The notes beneath the pieces were generated by a model. That model saw only the letters and a program-made list of their open reading frames with translations. It was not told the DNA's origin and searched no databases. The translations under genes were made by a program, and so were the position numbers. Shown here one piece after another: positions 7,701-15,291 of a DNA stretch of 20,847 nt. Numbering within the stretch: position 1 is the stretch's first letter; the number at the start of each line of letters is the position of its first letter. Origin of the DNA: a virus; the IMG/VR virus record IMGVR_UViG_3300030098_003012, positions 1 to 20,847 of that record; one strand, given 5' to 3'.

Positions 7701-9285
7701 TTTGTGAATTTAATAAATCAGATATTTTTTTATTTATTAATTTTAATTTTGCAGGATCAGACATGCCTCTCTTGCCTACATTTAATAATTCTAATCCTGC
7801 ACCGAGTCTATTCATAGCGCTTTTTACTCTAGTGCCTACAGCAAACTCTATAGCAGATCGTCTGAACTTTGCAGCCTCACTCAAAACACCAAAGGCTTTT
7901 TTGGGCTCATCATCTATTCTACCCAACAACTTCAAGTAATTCGTAAGACCTGTTCTCATTTTGGTAGAACTATTTCGTGCATAAACATCTAAATCTGTAT
8001 TTGTTTTTCTTAACGATGCTTCAATTATGCTTAACAATATTTCATCAGATTCTTGGCCCACGGTCGGAGAGAAGTTAGCTTCAGGAAAAATTTCATTAAA
8101 TGTTTTTATATTATTTGGATCAGACAAAGCTTCAAAAACAGCCACAGGATCTCTCTCATATCTTTGTAAAATACTAACAATATTGTTTACTTGATTTTCT
8201 TGAGCTCTGTTTTTCAAACCTTCAAGTCCGCTAGCTTTGACAGCGCTAAATTTATCTGCAATGAAATTAGCCATAGATGTAGATGCTTTTGTAGCTAAAA
8301 CAGGTAGACTACTGCCACCAGCTATTTCAAATAATAATCGTGTGCCTGTAGCTCCTGGATCTACTTTCTCTGCAGCAAAAGCTCCTATAGAGGCCCCACC
8401 TATAGCTGCAACATCTCCTGTTGCAGTCAAAGCACCAAACCTTATGTTCTCTCCTTTGGTTCTAAAAGGACTACCTCTATATGCTGTTGAATAATTTTTA
8501 AAAAAGTTTTCTACGCCAGCAGATAATCTAACGCCAGCTGGCACAGTAACATCATCTGCCAAGTTATCTATGATGGCTTTTGTGCCCCAATCTAAATTTC
8601 TAGGTATCATAAAAGGAAAAATAAGGCCTGTGCTACCACCTACACCTGTTCTTATCATCTCTTTTATTGCTTTTTGTTGTCCTGGAGTAGTTACAGATTC
8701 AGCTCCTAAAACATATTCATCTAACTGATCTGCTATTGAATATGTCATTGTGCTTGTTGTTAGACCAAAAAATATAGGCGGTAAAAATTTAGCTGCGGCT
8801 TCTGGTATGCTTTTAGGTGGGCCACCCTTTAACATTAATTTACCAGCCCTTTTGACAGTTTCACCAAAAACATATGCGGATGGTAAAGCTCTGAAGAGCT
8901 CTCTCATAATAGTATCTTCAATATCAACGTCATTCAGTGTCGTAAAAAACTTTAATATTTCACTGTCAGTCATTTTTCTTTGAGCATCAGGTCTTTGAGA
9001 GAAGTTACCTGATATTTCTCCTGACTGCATTTTAGGGTCGTTAATAAAATTTAAAATGGTAGCTGTTCCATCTTTCAAACCCTTATAGGTTAAAAAGTTT
9101 GGGTCTTTTTTCATTTGTTCTTTGTAATCTGTGGTGGCGTAAGACATGACAGCGTCCTGTGCCAAGAGAGATGGAGCTTCTTTACCAAACTGTAGAATAA
9201 ATTGATCTACATCCTCTTTACTATACTTGATACGGTTGCCACTTAAATCAATAGGAGACATGGTATTTGTGGTTTGATTTTCCAT
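4732..9285 (-). CDS. giant internal virion/DNA-ejection-type protein
   Basis: A 1517-aa protein and the largest gene here. I recognise no enzyme motif, and no lytic transglycosylase signature is apparent. The N-terminal third is helical with several hydrophobic, glycine-rich stretches that could meet a membrane: FLPPIFFGLTTSTM (167 to 180), GVGGSTGLIFPFMIP (214 to 228) and about 284 to 345. The middle (about 350 to 1140) is charged and helical, Lys/Glu/Asn-rich. A second hydrophobic Gly-rich stretch lies near 1145 to 1190. A Pro/Gly/Ala linker coded by a GC-rich island (near 1311 to 1322) leads to MREGGAV (1345 to 1351), an acidic Tyr/Asp-rich segment, and a low-complexity C-terminus ending KLFG. 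Size and place, last of four large proteins before a wall hydrolase, recall T7 gp16. AAGGGAG 6 bases upstream fixes the start. The assignment to the ejection apparatus is inference. Confidence 0.6.
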   Translation of the reverse strand: MENQTTNTMSPIDLSGNRIKYSKEDVDQFILQFGKEAPSLLAQDAVMSYATTDYKEQMKKDPNFLTYKGLKDGTATILNFINDPKMQSGEISGNFSQRPDAQRKMTDSEILKFFTTLNDVDIEDTIMRELFRALPSAYVFGETVKRAGKLMLKGGPPKSIPEAAAKFLPPIFFGLTTSTMTYSIADQLDEYVLGAESVTTPGQQKAIKEMIRTGVGGSTGLIFPFMIPRNLDWGTKAIIDNLADDVTVPAGVRLSAGVENFFKNYSTAYRGSPFRTKGENIRFGALTATGDVAAIGGASIGAFAAEKVDPGATGTRLLFEIAGGSSLPVLATKASTSMANFIADKFSAVKASGLEGLKNRAQENQVNNIVSILQRYERDPVAVFEALSDPNNIKTFNEIFPEANFSPTVGQESDEILLSIIEASLRKTNTDLDVYARNSSTKMRTGLTNYLKLLGRIDDEPKKAFGVLSEAAKFRRSAIEFAVGTRVKSAMNRLGAGLELLNVGKRGMSDPAKLKLINKKISDLLNSQINKIRNEERKLWSKIDNKEVITEIDPEDPPYFMQSWMSNKKPNPSTDIEKDIALRPLSRFFNLYKSKEADPTVDSLIEKTEKELKGKNVPFTRDIEKILSADGYANSRIDAMPNSDFNPGNPLYDNARSKATGTLMDGKMEAGQVDYYQMFNGTLMPDNQTQRIPTDSLTLITQNRILQAALDDPRVKLTQKQRTQINDYMLYTDSQILRNLKREEAGGAGFFNDDPELRFAPTSIKFLRDRGVTGKEPDPFKPITVAQLVDIRRAANQLAREYSSGPNPNKDYARIAGEFSEAILQELEDFAPNSGAKYRAALDFSVASNNAITRTIVGKTKLKKPTGQKYINPEYLLGEVMTGKPSVIEQRATQILNLSDFAVDKGFKGAEKNGLSIRQNMDAYLRTVRKELISDTKVPVIGEFKDTTVPQIDQKKLDSWREKNKELLRLFPNLDKDLSTVSNAQRLFSMWDVRNAAVKKSIKNTEYLSKMINGQHPITAIEAALKGDQPTRGMLKLFRSLKGSTFEDQAKQAMGEAIINRAFINAGGTGGIINAKALYRSFYEPMSDNPSVTMMSLLRSQGIFKPDQVRQIDYITKQLIKLEIAENAGNLMKNGVINEQLLEEVGPLFDFFVAISGSAIGTRAGSALTGGQPGPGSIMMASKGANFLRSLLINMPASEKLNLVTELFTNKQLFLNFIKKPKSEKEKIQIQNNIANILIKGANTLGIDKSVKIAPSVIREAGEEDSIPTDETIEFLERRDMSSVEPSIQEGIPTTQVASSQPFLSGLNTAPAGGGISSAAPANINRAQYASLFPNDIISGMIKPMREGGAVDEYGQDDDLDYTDVDYGYTNYEDSGNNQDDMTVATQIGKATGGNLVGEIPFDVFNLRDKMNKQALESLKQGVQPSYTYDSKGNITSVTSPGAQGGLPTPASMMTSALTRALGGTTTTGYNMNLNLNGGSEGIPQTGIATLSNSPSAQYKRAIDLYNMNPNRYKLFG
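5320..5353 (-). other. GC-rich hairpin inside the 1517-aa gene
   Basis: CGCGGG (5320 to 5325) pairs with CCCGCG (5348 to 5353). Inside it, GGCGGC can pair on with GCCACC after a one-base bulge and one mismatch, leaving a loop of about 9 bases. The stretch is almost free of A/T on one arm in an AT-rich gene and codes for the Ala/Gly linker at about residues 1311 to 1322. It is not followed by a U-run, so it is not a normal terminator. Confidence 0.5.
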
Positions 9286-9288
9286 ATA

Positions 9289-12200
9289 TTACTCCCTTGT
9301 TTTACCTATACCAATTAATTCACCAGAACCAAACTTATTTTGAGCATCACTTGCTTGTGTAGTACCAAACTCAGGATTTAATCCTGGCATTCTCTTCTCA
9401 AACAATAATATACCTGTTTGTAATTCAGAAATAACTTGTAATATTTCTTTAGATTCTTTTCGTGCCTCTTCAATTTGTTTTTGGCTAAAATCTGTAGGAT
9501 TGTTCATAATACCCACAGCTAATTTATATTTAGATGCAACAAAATCTCTGAGGCCTACCATGCCATCGTACAAGGTAACATCATTTTGAAAAATGCCACC
9601 CTCTAATACTTTAGTAAAGTTTCTTAAATTTTTAGCATCTTCTTTAAATAATCTACCTGTTACCGTTTCTCTTGCCAAAGAATTAACTTGTACGTTCAAG
9701 GCTTGAAATGCTTTTTGAGCTTTTTTAACTTCAGCTTGATCTTGTGTGAAAAATCCTGTGTCTTTGAAACCTGCAGACTGCAGTGCTCCTGCAAGCGGTA
9801 AAAATAATTTAGACACGGCTATGTCTATACCACCTGCTGCGTCAGGATTTATATTCTCTTTCATCAAACTAGTTGTTACTTCATTACTTATTTTGTCAAA
9901 ATCTACTTTACCATCAGGAAGTATATAACTGTCTTTTATAGCATTTGTTTCTACTTTTATAGGTAGACTTACGTCTGTAAAGCCATTCTCTATTCTCTTT
10001 TCAATGGCAGATACAACGGCTGGACTTAATGATTGTGGTGGTCTTGTAACATATCTACCAGCTTGTTGATTAAAAGTAGTCTTTGACTGGTTGAAATAAG
10101 ATATGGCATTGGCCATCATCAAAGAGGTATTCTCATCTAAAGTACCGTCTGCAAATTTTCTCAAGTTTGAAGCATTGTTAAGTACTCTGGTGTACACACC
10201 ATCTATATTTTTACCAAACTCTGAGTTAGTCAAAGCTAATTTTTCTAAAGCTATCTTCTTATTTTTATATGATATATCAAGTAAATTAAAAGCTTTATCA
10301 TTATCTATTTTTTCTTTGTCTAGTCGTGTCATCTCACTTCTATAAAAAGTCAAATCTGATTGTACTTGCTTTCTAAACATCAAGTCTTGTTGTTTAAAAG
10401 CGTTCTCTAACAATTGTTTTTCTTTTTGTAATTCAATTTTTGCAGCACCCTGAGCGTTTTCTATTGCACGCTGTGCTTCGTCAAGTTCTTGCTGTCTTTC
10501 TTTTAATAAAGTTTCTCTTTCTTTAAAGGCGTTTATTATAGCATTTTGTGCCTTAGCTTCCTCAAACTTGTTTTCTTTTAAAAGTTGTTCTCTAGCAAAT
10601 TCTGCTTTTTTTCTAGCCTCTGTTGTTCTATTTAAATCAAGTTGACCTGCATTTATTTGTATTTGAGCCTTCTTAATATTGTTACTTACTTCTCTAAACT
10701 GAACTAAATTAGCTTCTCTTTTCTTATCAAAGTCTAATCGTTCTCTCTTGAACACTAAGTTGTTATCGTTAATAGCTATTTTTGTAGAATTATTTTGATT
10801 TGCTATGAACTCAGATGATTTGATTTGTGTATCAAGCTGTGACTTATCAAAAGTTTGTTTATCTTTTTGTAATACCAAAGCGTTAGCGTGTTTAGTCGCT
10901 ATGTTAGCTACTTCAAAACCTTGTTTTAATTCTAACTTATCAATATCAAAGCCTTGAGCTATACCCATTTCTATTTTTTTGTTTTTGAAATTTATGTTAA
11001 TCTTTTCTATTTCTTTTTCGTGGGCCGCGTCCTGAGAGGCAGCTGCTATTTCTGCTTCAACGTCTTTTAATAATAACGTAAATTCATTTGCTTTTTTTAC
11101 TTTGTTGGCATCGTTACTGGCTAAGATAGCATCTCTTTCCTTTACTAAGTTAGCTTTAAACTGCTCTAAATTTAATTTAGCTATATTACTATTTACTTGA
11201 CGAGTATCTTTTTTTGCCTCTACAAATTGAGTTTTTGCTAAATCTATGCCTCCTGCAAGCATAGTTTTTCTTTCACCTATTGTTGCGTCAACCTTTTTAG
11301 CGGCTAACTGTCCAGCCAAACTTAAAGCAGCTGTCTTTGGGGCTTGTTCTTCAGCGGCTTTTTCTTTTATAGCTTGAGCAGATCTAGCGGCAATAGTTGG
11401 AAATAATTTAGTTCTTTCTGCAGCCATAGCTAATCGTTGGGCAGGGCTTAACCCAGCTTTCTCACCTTCCATAGGACTGGCAAAAGCAAGAGCTGTGTTA
11501 GCTATGTCAAACAAAATTTGAGACTGTAGCTGTTTTTTTCTAGTATCAGGATCTGTAAATTGCATGTTCTTTTGAAACAAAGGCAAAAGTTTTTGATAGT
11601 CAGTCTGTATACCAGTAGTAATATCATCAAAGCTAGTTAAAGGTGTGATGCTTCCAACCTTTACAGGCCCGCCTTCTTCAAAAACAGGAACTGGATCTTC
11701 ATCACCTCGGCGGCGAACTTCGCCGCCTAACTTAAAATTTACGGGTGGCTCGTTACCAACCCCCATATTTCCGCTAGCCGCCATTGACATAATGCCTCTG
11801 CCCATATCGCCTTCTATGGGAGTATTCATCTGTTCTTGAGCCATTGGTCCTATGCCCTGATCAACTAAAGCTAATTCAACAACTGGCGTGACCAAAGTTA
11901 AAACACTCTCTGGCGTTTGATTTGCATCTTCTTGCCCAACTATTGTTGCCAAATCACCTCTTCTTTCTTCTGTACTTTTTTCATCTCCAGTAACGCTATC
12001 CATCATGGCTTCAAAGTTAGGTGCCATTTCTGGGTCACTAAAACCTGCCTGACTAGCTTGACCTACCATGTTTCCAACTATATTTGCATCCATAGCAGGA
12101 GAAGAGTTCATAATCCCGCCCGCAGGTACGCTGCCTCCCTCTTGCATGGCAACAATGGGTAAAGGACCTCTTTCTCTAACCTCCATTGCTTCATCTAGAT

Positions 12201-12711
12201 CACGAAGATCTCGTTGATCTGCTCTTTCTGTTGGAAAAGTAGGTGGTCCGAAAGGGCTATATTGAAAAGTTGCCCCTGAGTCTGCTCCAACCATTTGATC
12301 ACCTAACCTTAAAGCACCCATAGTTCCGACCTGCTCTTCAAAATTAGAGGGTGGTGGTGTACGAAGAAAAGTGCCACTAGGGTCGAATTTTTCAAATATT
12401 CCAAACTCTCGTGGATCTAAATTTGTACCAAAAAATTTATTATAATCTTCTACTGTAGTGCCAGGATTATCCCTGAAAAAACGTACTATATTATAAATAT
12501 TATTAGGATCAAACCCTACTGTTGCTATATCTTCTTCTGTTTGTGGGCTCTGTCTTTTTACTACTCTACCACCCTCTTGATATTTTTTAGCTAATTCTGG
12601 GTTCATCTTCATTTGCACTTCTTCAGGCAATTTAGAAAAACCCTTAAATTCATTAGGCACGGCTGCTCCACCTTCTCGGAACATTTGCCGTTGCATTACG
12701 CTTCTATTCAT
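9289..12711 (-). CDS. large coiled-coil internal virion protein
   Basis: A 1140-aa protein of three visible parts. Residues 1 to 360 are low in order and carry repeated short Gly-Gly motifs: REGG (12 to 15), QEGG (45 to 48), QEGG (190 to 193), LGGEV (328 to 332) and EEGG (345 to 348). They also carry Met/Pro/Gln-rich stretches such as VDQGIGPMAQEQM (283 to 295). Residues 380 to 480 are Ala-rich helix. Residues about 500 to 830 are Lys/Glu/Gln/Asn-rich, almost free of Pro and Gly, and very likely form a long coiled coil. The C-terminal 300 residues look globular and helical. No enzyme motif is visible. I remember similar N-terminal motifs in uncultured marine phage proteins of unknown function. 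Position between the 302-aa and 1517-aa genes suggests the role of T7 gp15 (ejection tunnel), as inference. The start overlaps the upstream stop (TAATG). It is not a classical tape measure by any sign I can see. Confidence 0.6.
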   Translation of the reverse strand: MNRSVMQRQMFREGGAAVPNEFKGFSKLPEEVQMKMNPELAKKYQEGGRVVKRQSPQTEEDIATVGFDPNNIYNIVRFFRDNPGTTVEDYNKFFGTNLDPREFGIFEKFDPSGTFLRTPPPSNFEEQVGTMGALRLGDQMVGADSGATFQYSPFGPPTFPTERADQRDLRDLDEAMEVRERGPLPIVAMQEGGSVPAGGIMNSSPAMDANIVGNMVGQASQAGFSDPEMAPNFEAMMDSVTGDEKSTEERRGDLATIVGQEDANQTPESVLTLVTPVVELALVDQGIGPMAQEQMNTPIEGDMGRGIMSMAASGNMGVGNEPPVNFKLGGEVRRRGDEDPVPVFEEGGPVKVGSITPLTSFDDITTGIQTDYQKLLPLFQKNMQFTDPDTRKKQLQSQILFDIANTALAFASPMEGEKAGLSPAQRLAMAAERTKLFPTIAARSAQAIKEKAAEEQAPKTAALSLAGQLAAKKVDATIGERKTMLAGGIDLAKTQFVEAKKDTRQVNSNIAKLNLEQFKANLVKERDAILASNDANKVKKANEFTLLLKDVEAEIAAASQDAAHEKEIEKININFKNKKIEMGIAQGFDIDKLELKQGFEVANIATKHANALVLQKDKQTFDKSQLDTQIKSSEFIANQNNSTKIAINDNNLVFKRERLDFDKKREANLVQFREVSNNIKKAQIQINAGQLDLNRTTEARKKAEFAREQLLKENKFEEAKAQNAIINAFKERETLLKERQQELDEAQRAIENAQGAAKIELQKEKQLLENAFKQQDLMFRKQVQSDLTFYRSEMTRLDKEKIDNDKAFNLLDISYKNKKIALEKLALTNSEFGKNIDGVYTRVLNNASNLRKFADGTLDENTSLMMANAISYFNQSKTTFNQQAGRYVTRPPQSLSPAVVSAIEKRIENGFTDVSLPIKVETNAIKDSYILPDGKVDFDKISNEVTTSLMKENINPDAAGGIDIAVSKLFLPLAGALQSAGFKDTGFFTQDQAEVKKAQKAFQALNVQVNSLARETVTGRLFKEDAKNLRNFTKVLEGGIFQNDVTLYDGMVGLRDFVASKYKLAVGIMNNPTDFSQKQIEEARKESKEILQVISELQTGILLFEKRMPGLNPEFGTTQASDAQNKFGSGELIGIGKTRE
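9292..9298 (-). promoter_or_regulatory. ribosome-binding site of the 1517-aa gene embedded in the end of the 1140-aa gene
   Basis: On the coding strand AAGGGAG forms the last codons (Arg-Glu) of the upstream gene. It is followed by its TAA and then, 6 bases after the motif, by ATG at 9285. This favours that ATG over the in-frame Met at residue 9 and indicates coupled translation. Confidence 0.65.
11709..11727 (-). other. perfect GC-rich palindrome inside the 1140-aa gene
   Basis: GGCGGCGAA (11709 to 11717) and TTCGCCGCC (11719 to 11727) are exact inverted copies around a single C. In RNA this would give an 8-pair stem with a 3-base loop, unusually stable for this AT-rich region. It codes for GGEVRRR at residues 329 to 335. 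No U-run follows on either strand. Confidence 0.65.
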
Positions 12712-12722
12712 TATCCGAATAA
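12710..12722 (-). repeat. 13-base repeat, copy 2 (LFG-stop with overlapping next start)
   Basis: Identical to the copy at 4731 to 4743. On the coding strand it encodes the C-terminal Leu-Phe-Gly and TAA of the 302-aa protein. The TAA shares its last base with the ATG of the 1140-aa gene. Confidence 0.5.
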
Positions 12723-13619
12723 CCCCGCTTGTCTTGCTCCAGCACCTGCCGCTAAACCAGCAATACCTAGTCCTAGATACTGTTGAAACGGTGACACATT
12801 AGGTGATGTGGATTGTGTTATAGTTTGTTGTGTCGTAGGCGTTTTACTATATATGTCAGATAAAAATCCTAGTCTTTGGTACGGCTCGTATATTTGTGCT
12901 AAATTACTTTGTCTTTCCGCTTCTAGTTCTGCCTGATCCTGAGCTTGTAGTAACTGACCTATCTTAAAAGCTCCTTCAACATCTCTTTGTCCTAGACCTT
13001 GCATAGTCTCTCCAAGAGCCGCTTGTCTCAAACCAAGTTGACTTTGTTGCCCTGCAAGTCCAGCTATGCCTTGTCCGAGCTGTGTTTGTCTTGCTAACTC
13101 TCTTTCAGCAGCACCTTGAGCCTGTAAAAAGTTTTGAGCTTGCGCTTGAGCTAAAGCAGCCGCTCTGTTTCTGTCTATTTCAGATTGTGCTATTTGACCT
13201 CTTGAACCACCAAAAGCTCCTGATCCAACAGCACCAGCTCTGGCCTGATTTAACTGCATATCAAAAGATCTATTGATCTCATCTGCCACAGCCTGTTGAA
13301 ATGGGTTCATGTTTCTAGTAATCATTTCTTGTGTAACAGGACCAGCACCAGCTCTTAAAGCAGCTTCAACACCACCTAATGTTTGTCCAGCACCACCAAC
13401 CGTTTGTCCTGCCTGTTCAAGAAAAGGCATAAAAGATCCAAGACCTGCTTGAGCTTGTTTTCTAGCAGCTTCCTGAAGACCCGTGAGCCCTGCAACCTGT
13501 TGCGTTGGTAAAGTTATACCTTGATCGGCAAGTTCTTTAGCAGACTCAAGTAGTCCAATACGATACGCTTCTATTTCAGGGGTTTCACCAACCTGTTGTA
13601 TAATGGTTTCTGTTGCCAT
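12711..13619 (-). CDS. Ala/Gln-rich virion protein, probable DNA-ejection component
   Basis: A 302-aa protein, strongly helical, rich in Ala, Gln and Gly. The block NPFQQAVADEINRSFD (105 to 120), followed by QARAGAVGSGAFGGSR (125 to 140) and SEIDRNRAAALAQAQAQ (146 to 162), is a pattern I know from phage proteins annotated as DNA transfer or injection proteins. After it come Gln-rich heptads with LGQG/LGLR repeats (181 to 230). The C-terminus has a hydrophobic glycine-rich helix, YLGLGIAGLAAGAGARQAG (281 to 299), and ends LFG. It could insert into a membrane or form a ring in the tail. Its start overlaps the stop of the 544-aa gene and its stop overlaps the start of the 1140-aa gene, both as TAATG. 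By size and order it would match T7 gp14 (inference). No catalytic motif is present. Confidence 0.6.
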   Translation of the reverse strand: MATETIIQQVGETPEIEAYRIGLLESAKELADQGITLPTQQVAGLTGLQEAARKQAQAGLGSFMPFLEQAGQTVGGAGQTLGGVEAALRAGAGPVTQEMITRNMNPFQQAVADEINRSFDMQLNQARAGAVGSGAFGGSRGQIAQSEIDRNRAAALAQAQAQNFLQAQGAAERELARQTQLGQGIAGLAGQQSQLGLRQAALGETMQGLGQRDVEGAFKIGQLLQAQDQAELEAERQSNLAQIYEPYQRLGFLSDIYSKTPTTQQTITQSTSPNVSPFQQYLGLGIAGLAAGAGARQAGLFG

Positions 13620-15253
13620 TATGCCATCGCCCTTCCGCGTTGCTCTAAGTTTCTCATAACACTATACATGTTATTTATACCTTTGTTAAGGTTTCCATTT
13701 CCTAAACCTTTAACAGCGTCTGTAGTCATCACAAACTCTCCAGGCATTAGCATAGCTCTTACACTATCTTCGTTAGGTATACCCTCATCAGGCATTATGC
13801 CGCCTGTTCTTCTAGGAAATATCTCTCCACCTTCAGCTACATTCTGTGTAAAGACAGGCGGATTAAAAACATATGGATTATATTGAAAACCAAAAGAAGT
13901 ATCTCTTGTAAAGGGACCTTGAGCTTGATTGACGGTTGTATCTCCTACTTTAAATCTATCAGGATCTTCTTGATAAACATCTAATCCTGTTCTTGATGGC
14001 TCTAATTCTTCTTGTTCAGGAGCATCAAAAAATCCTGTAGATGCTCCCACCGTACCCGCTAGCGCTAGACTAGGTCCGTAAGTTCCCATGAATCCAGGGC
14101 TCAACTCAGCTGCTTTCTTAACAGCTTCTTTGTATATAGCGTCATTTGCACTAATTTTTGTTATATCTATGTTATTTGCCTTTAAAACATCTGCGGCTGT
14201 TACGTTTCGCCCGCCTGTAAAGGCATCAAAATAATTACCTTCTTTTAAACTTTCTATGGCTCCTACTCTATCAACGCTTGCGCCAAGACTTGAATCTATA
14301 CCTTTTGTAGGATCAAGAGCTATATTAGATCTAGTTTTCGGAGCAAGAAGAAGGTCTGATTCTTTTTTTGCTGCGGCTTGTATAAGGCCGTCATCAGGTC
14401 TGCCTAAATCAACAACTCTTCCATCTGCATTAACTTGATATAATCTACCATCTTCTCCAAGACTAGGCTTGTTTAATATAGAGTCAGATACTTTATCAAT
14501 GCTTCCAGATGATGTTGATGCTAAATTTGTGGTAGGTGCTTGATAAGTTCCAAAAAAGTTACCTTGACCTATTCCAGCGGCAGTTTGTCCGAACCTGCCT
14601 GCGGGATCTGCAAAAGCTTGGCTAATACCTGCAGTGCCCCCAGTAATACCAGAATACACAGCACCACTAGCACCAGCTAAAACAGCGTTTCTAAGTGCGT
14701 CTTCTGGACTACCACCACTTATAAGTGTTCCTATACCAGAACCTAATGCAGCTCCATATATAGGTCCTAATGGTGTGGCCGCTAAAGCAAGAGGTAAGAT
14801 AACAGGCGCAGCTTTCTTCAAAGCCTTACCTACACTTTTGGCAATACTACTTACGCCTCTGCTTACCTTTTTAAATAATTTTTTTAAAAAAAACTCTGGT
14901 AAACCTGTTGTTGGGTTAATACTGTTTTCTTGTGAACCCACTACATATCTCTCAGGGTCCTCTACACCTAGCTCTCTTAAATGTTGAAATATGCTTTCTT
15001 TCAGGGCAGGGCTTCTATCAATCAAGGCCCGTGGGACAATGAGCTCGCCTGTTTCAACGTGAGCCACAGTGTCATCACCGTATCGACCAAAGTTAGCCAT
15101 TTTCTTACCAACGTCAGAAAACTGCGCAATACCGCTTGTGCCATATTGTTCTTTGAGCTCTTCAGCTTCTAAAAGCTCTATCTGCTCATCAGTCATTACA
15201 AAGTCTGCAATACCGCCTGCTGGTATGTCTTCTTTTTTAAGAGCTTGGTCCAT
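13619..15253 (-). CDS. virion protein with cationic amphipathic and glycine-zipper segment
   Basis: A 544-aa protein. The N-terminus (1 to 110) includes GRYGDDTVAHVETGELIVP (56 to 74). A Lys-rich amphipathic helix, FFLKKLFKKVSRGVSSIAK (121 to 139), is followed by a hydrophobic Ala/Gly stretch (about 148 to 206) with small-residue spacing like a membrane-active glycine zipper. The middle is low in recognisable motifs. The C-terminus has AEGGEIFPRRTGGIMPDEG (473 to 491) and RAMLMPGEFVMTTDAV (499 to 514). That arrangement resembles the GG...PGEFV module common near the ends of tape measure and other phage virion proteins. A role in crossing or docking at the cell envelope is inferred. No strong ribosome-binding site precedes the ATG (AGGG at 13 bases; GGA too close), so the exact start is less sure. 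The stop overlaps the next start. Confidence 0.6.
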   Translation of the reverse strand: MDQALKKEDIPAGGIADFVMTDEQIELLEAEELKEQYGTSGIAQFSDVGKKMANFGRYGDDTVAHVETGELIVPRALIDRSPALKESIFQHLRELGVEDPERYVVGSQENSINPTTGLPEFFLKKLFKKVSRGVSSIAKSVGKALKKAAPVILPLALAATPLGPIYGAALGSGIGTLISGGSPEDALRNAVLAGASGAVYSGITGGTAGISQAFADPAGRFGQTAAGIGQGNFFGTYQAPTTNLASTSSGSIDKVSDSILNKPSLGEDGRLYQVNADGRVVDLGRPDDGLIQAAAKKESDLLLAPKTRSNIALDPTKGIDSSLGASVDRVGAIESLKEGNYFDAFTGGRNVTAADVLKANNIDITKISANDAIYKEAVKKAAELSPGFMGTYGPSLALAGTVGASTGFFDAPEQEELEPSRTGLDVYQEDPDRFKVGDTTVNQAQGPFTRDTSFGFQYNPYVFNPPVFTQNVAEGGEIFPRRTGGIMPDEGIPNEDSVRAMLMPGEFVMTTDAVKGLGNGNLNKGINNMYSVMRNLEQRGRAMA

Positions 15254-15291
15254 GTTCCAAAGTTTACCCTATTTTAAAAGTTTGTACAATA
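15254..15291. other. 38-base gap between the 129-aa and 544-aa genes
   Basis: AT-rich and without a convincing promoter, hairpin or U-run. A TTTTAAAA palindrome is the only structure and is unremarkable. It is the one place in the structural block where neighbouring genes are not touching or within a few bases of each other. Confidence 0.5.

Noticed and set aside
4731-12722. The 13-base repeat as phage attachment sites or ends of an inserted element
   Set aside because: The bases are coding ends of two virion genes in one continuous operon; there is no integrase, and the genes between them fit the same module.
14877-14896. Slippery-looking run (8 T followed by 7 A on the coding strand) in the 544-aa gene, possible programmed frameshift
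   Set aside because: A -1 shift reads only two codons before TAA, and a +1 shift ends after about four. Either would give a truncated protein near residue 127, and no long overlapping frame exists. Most likely just codons for FFLKK.
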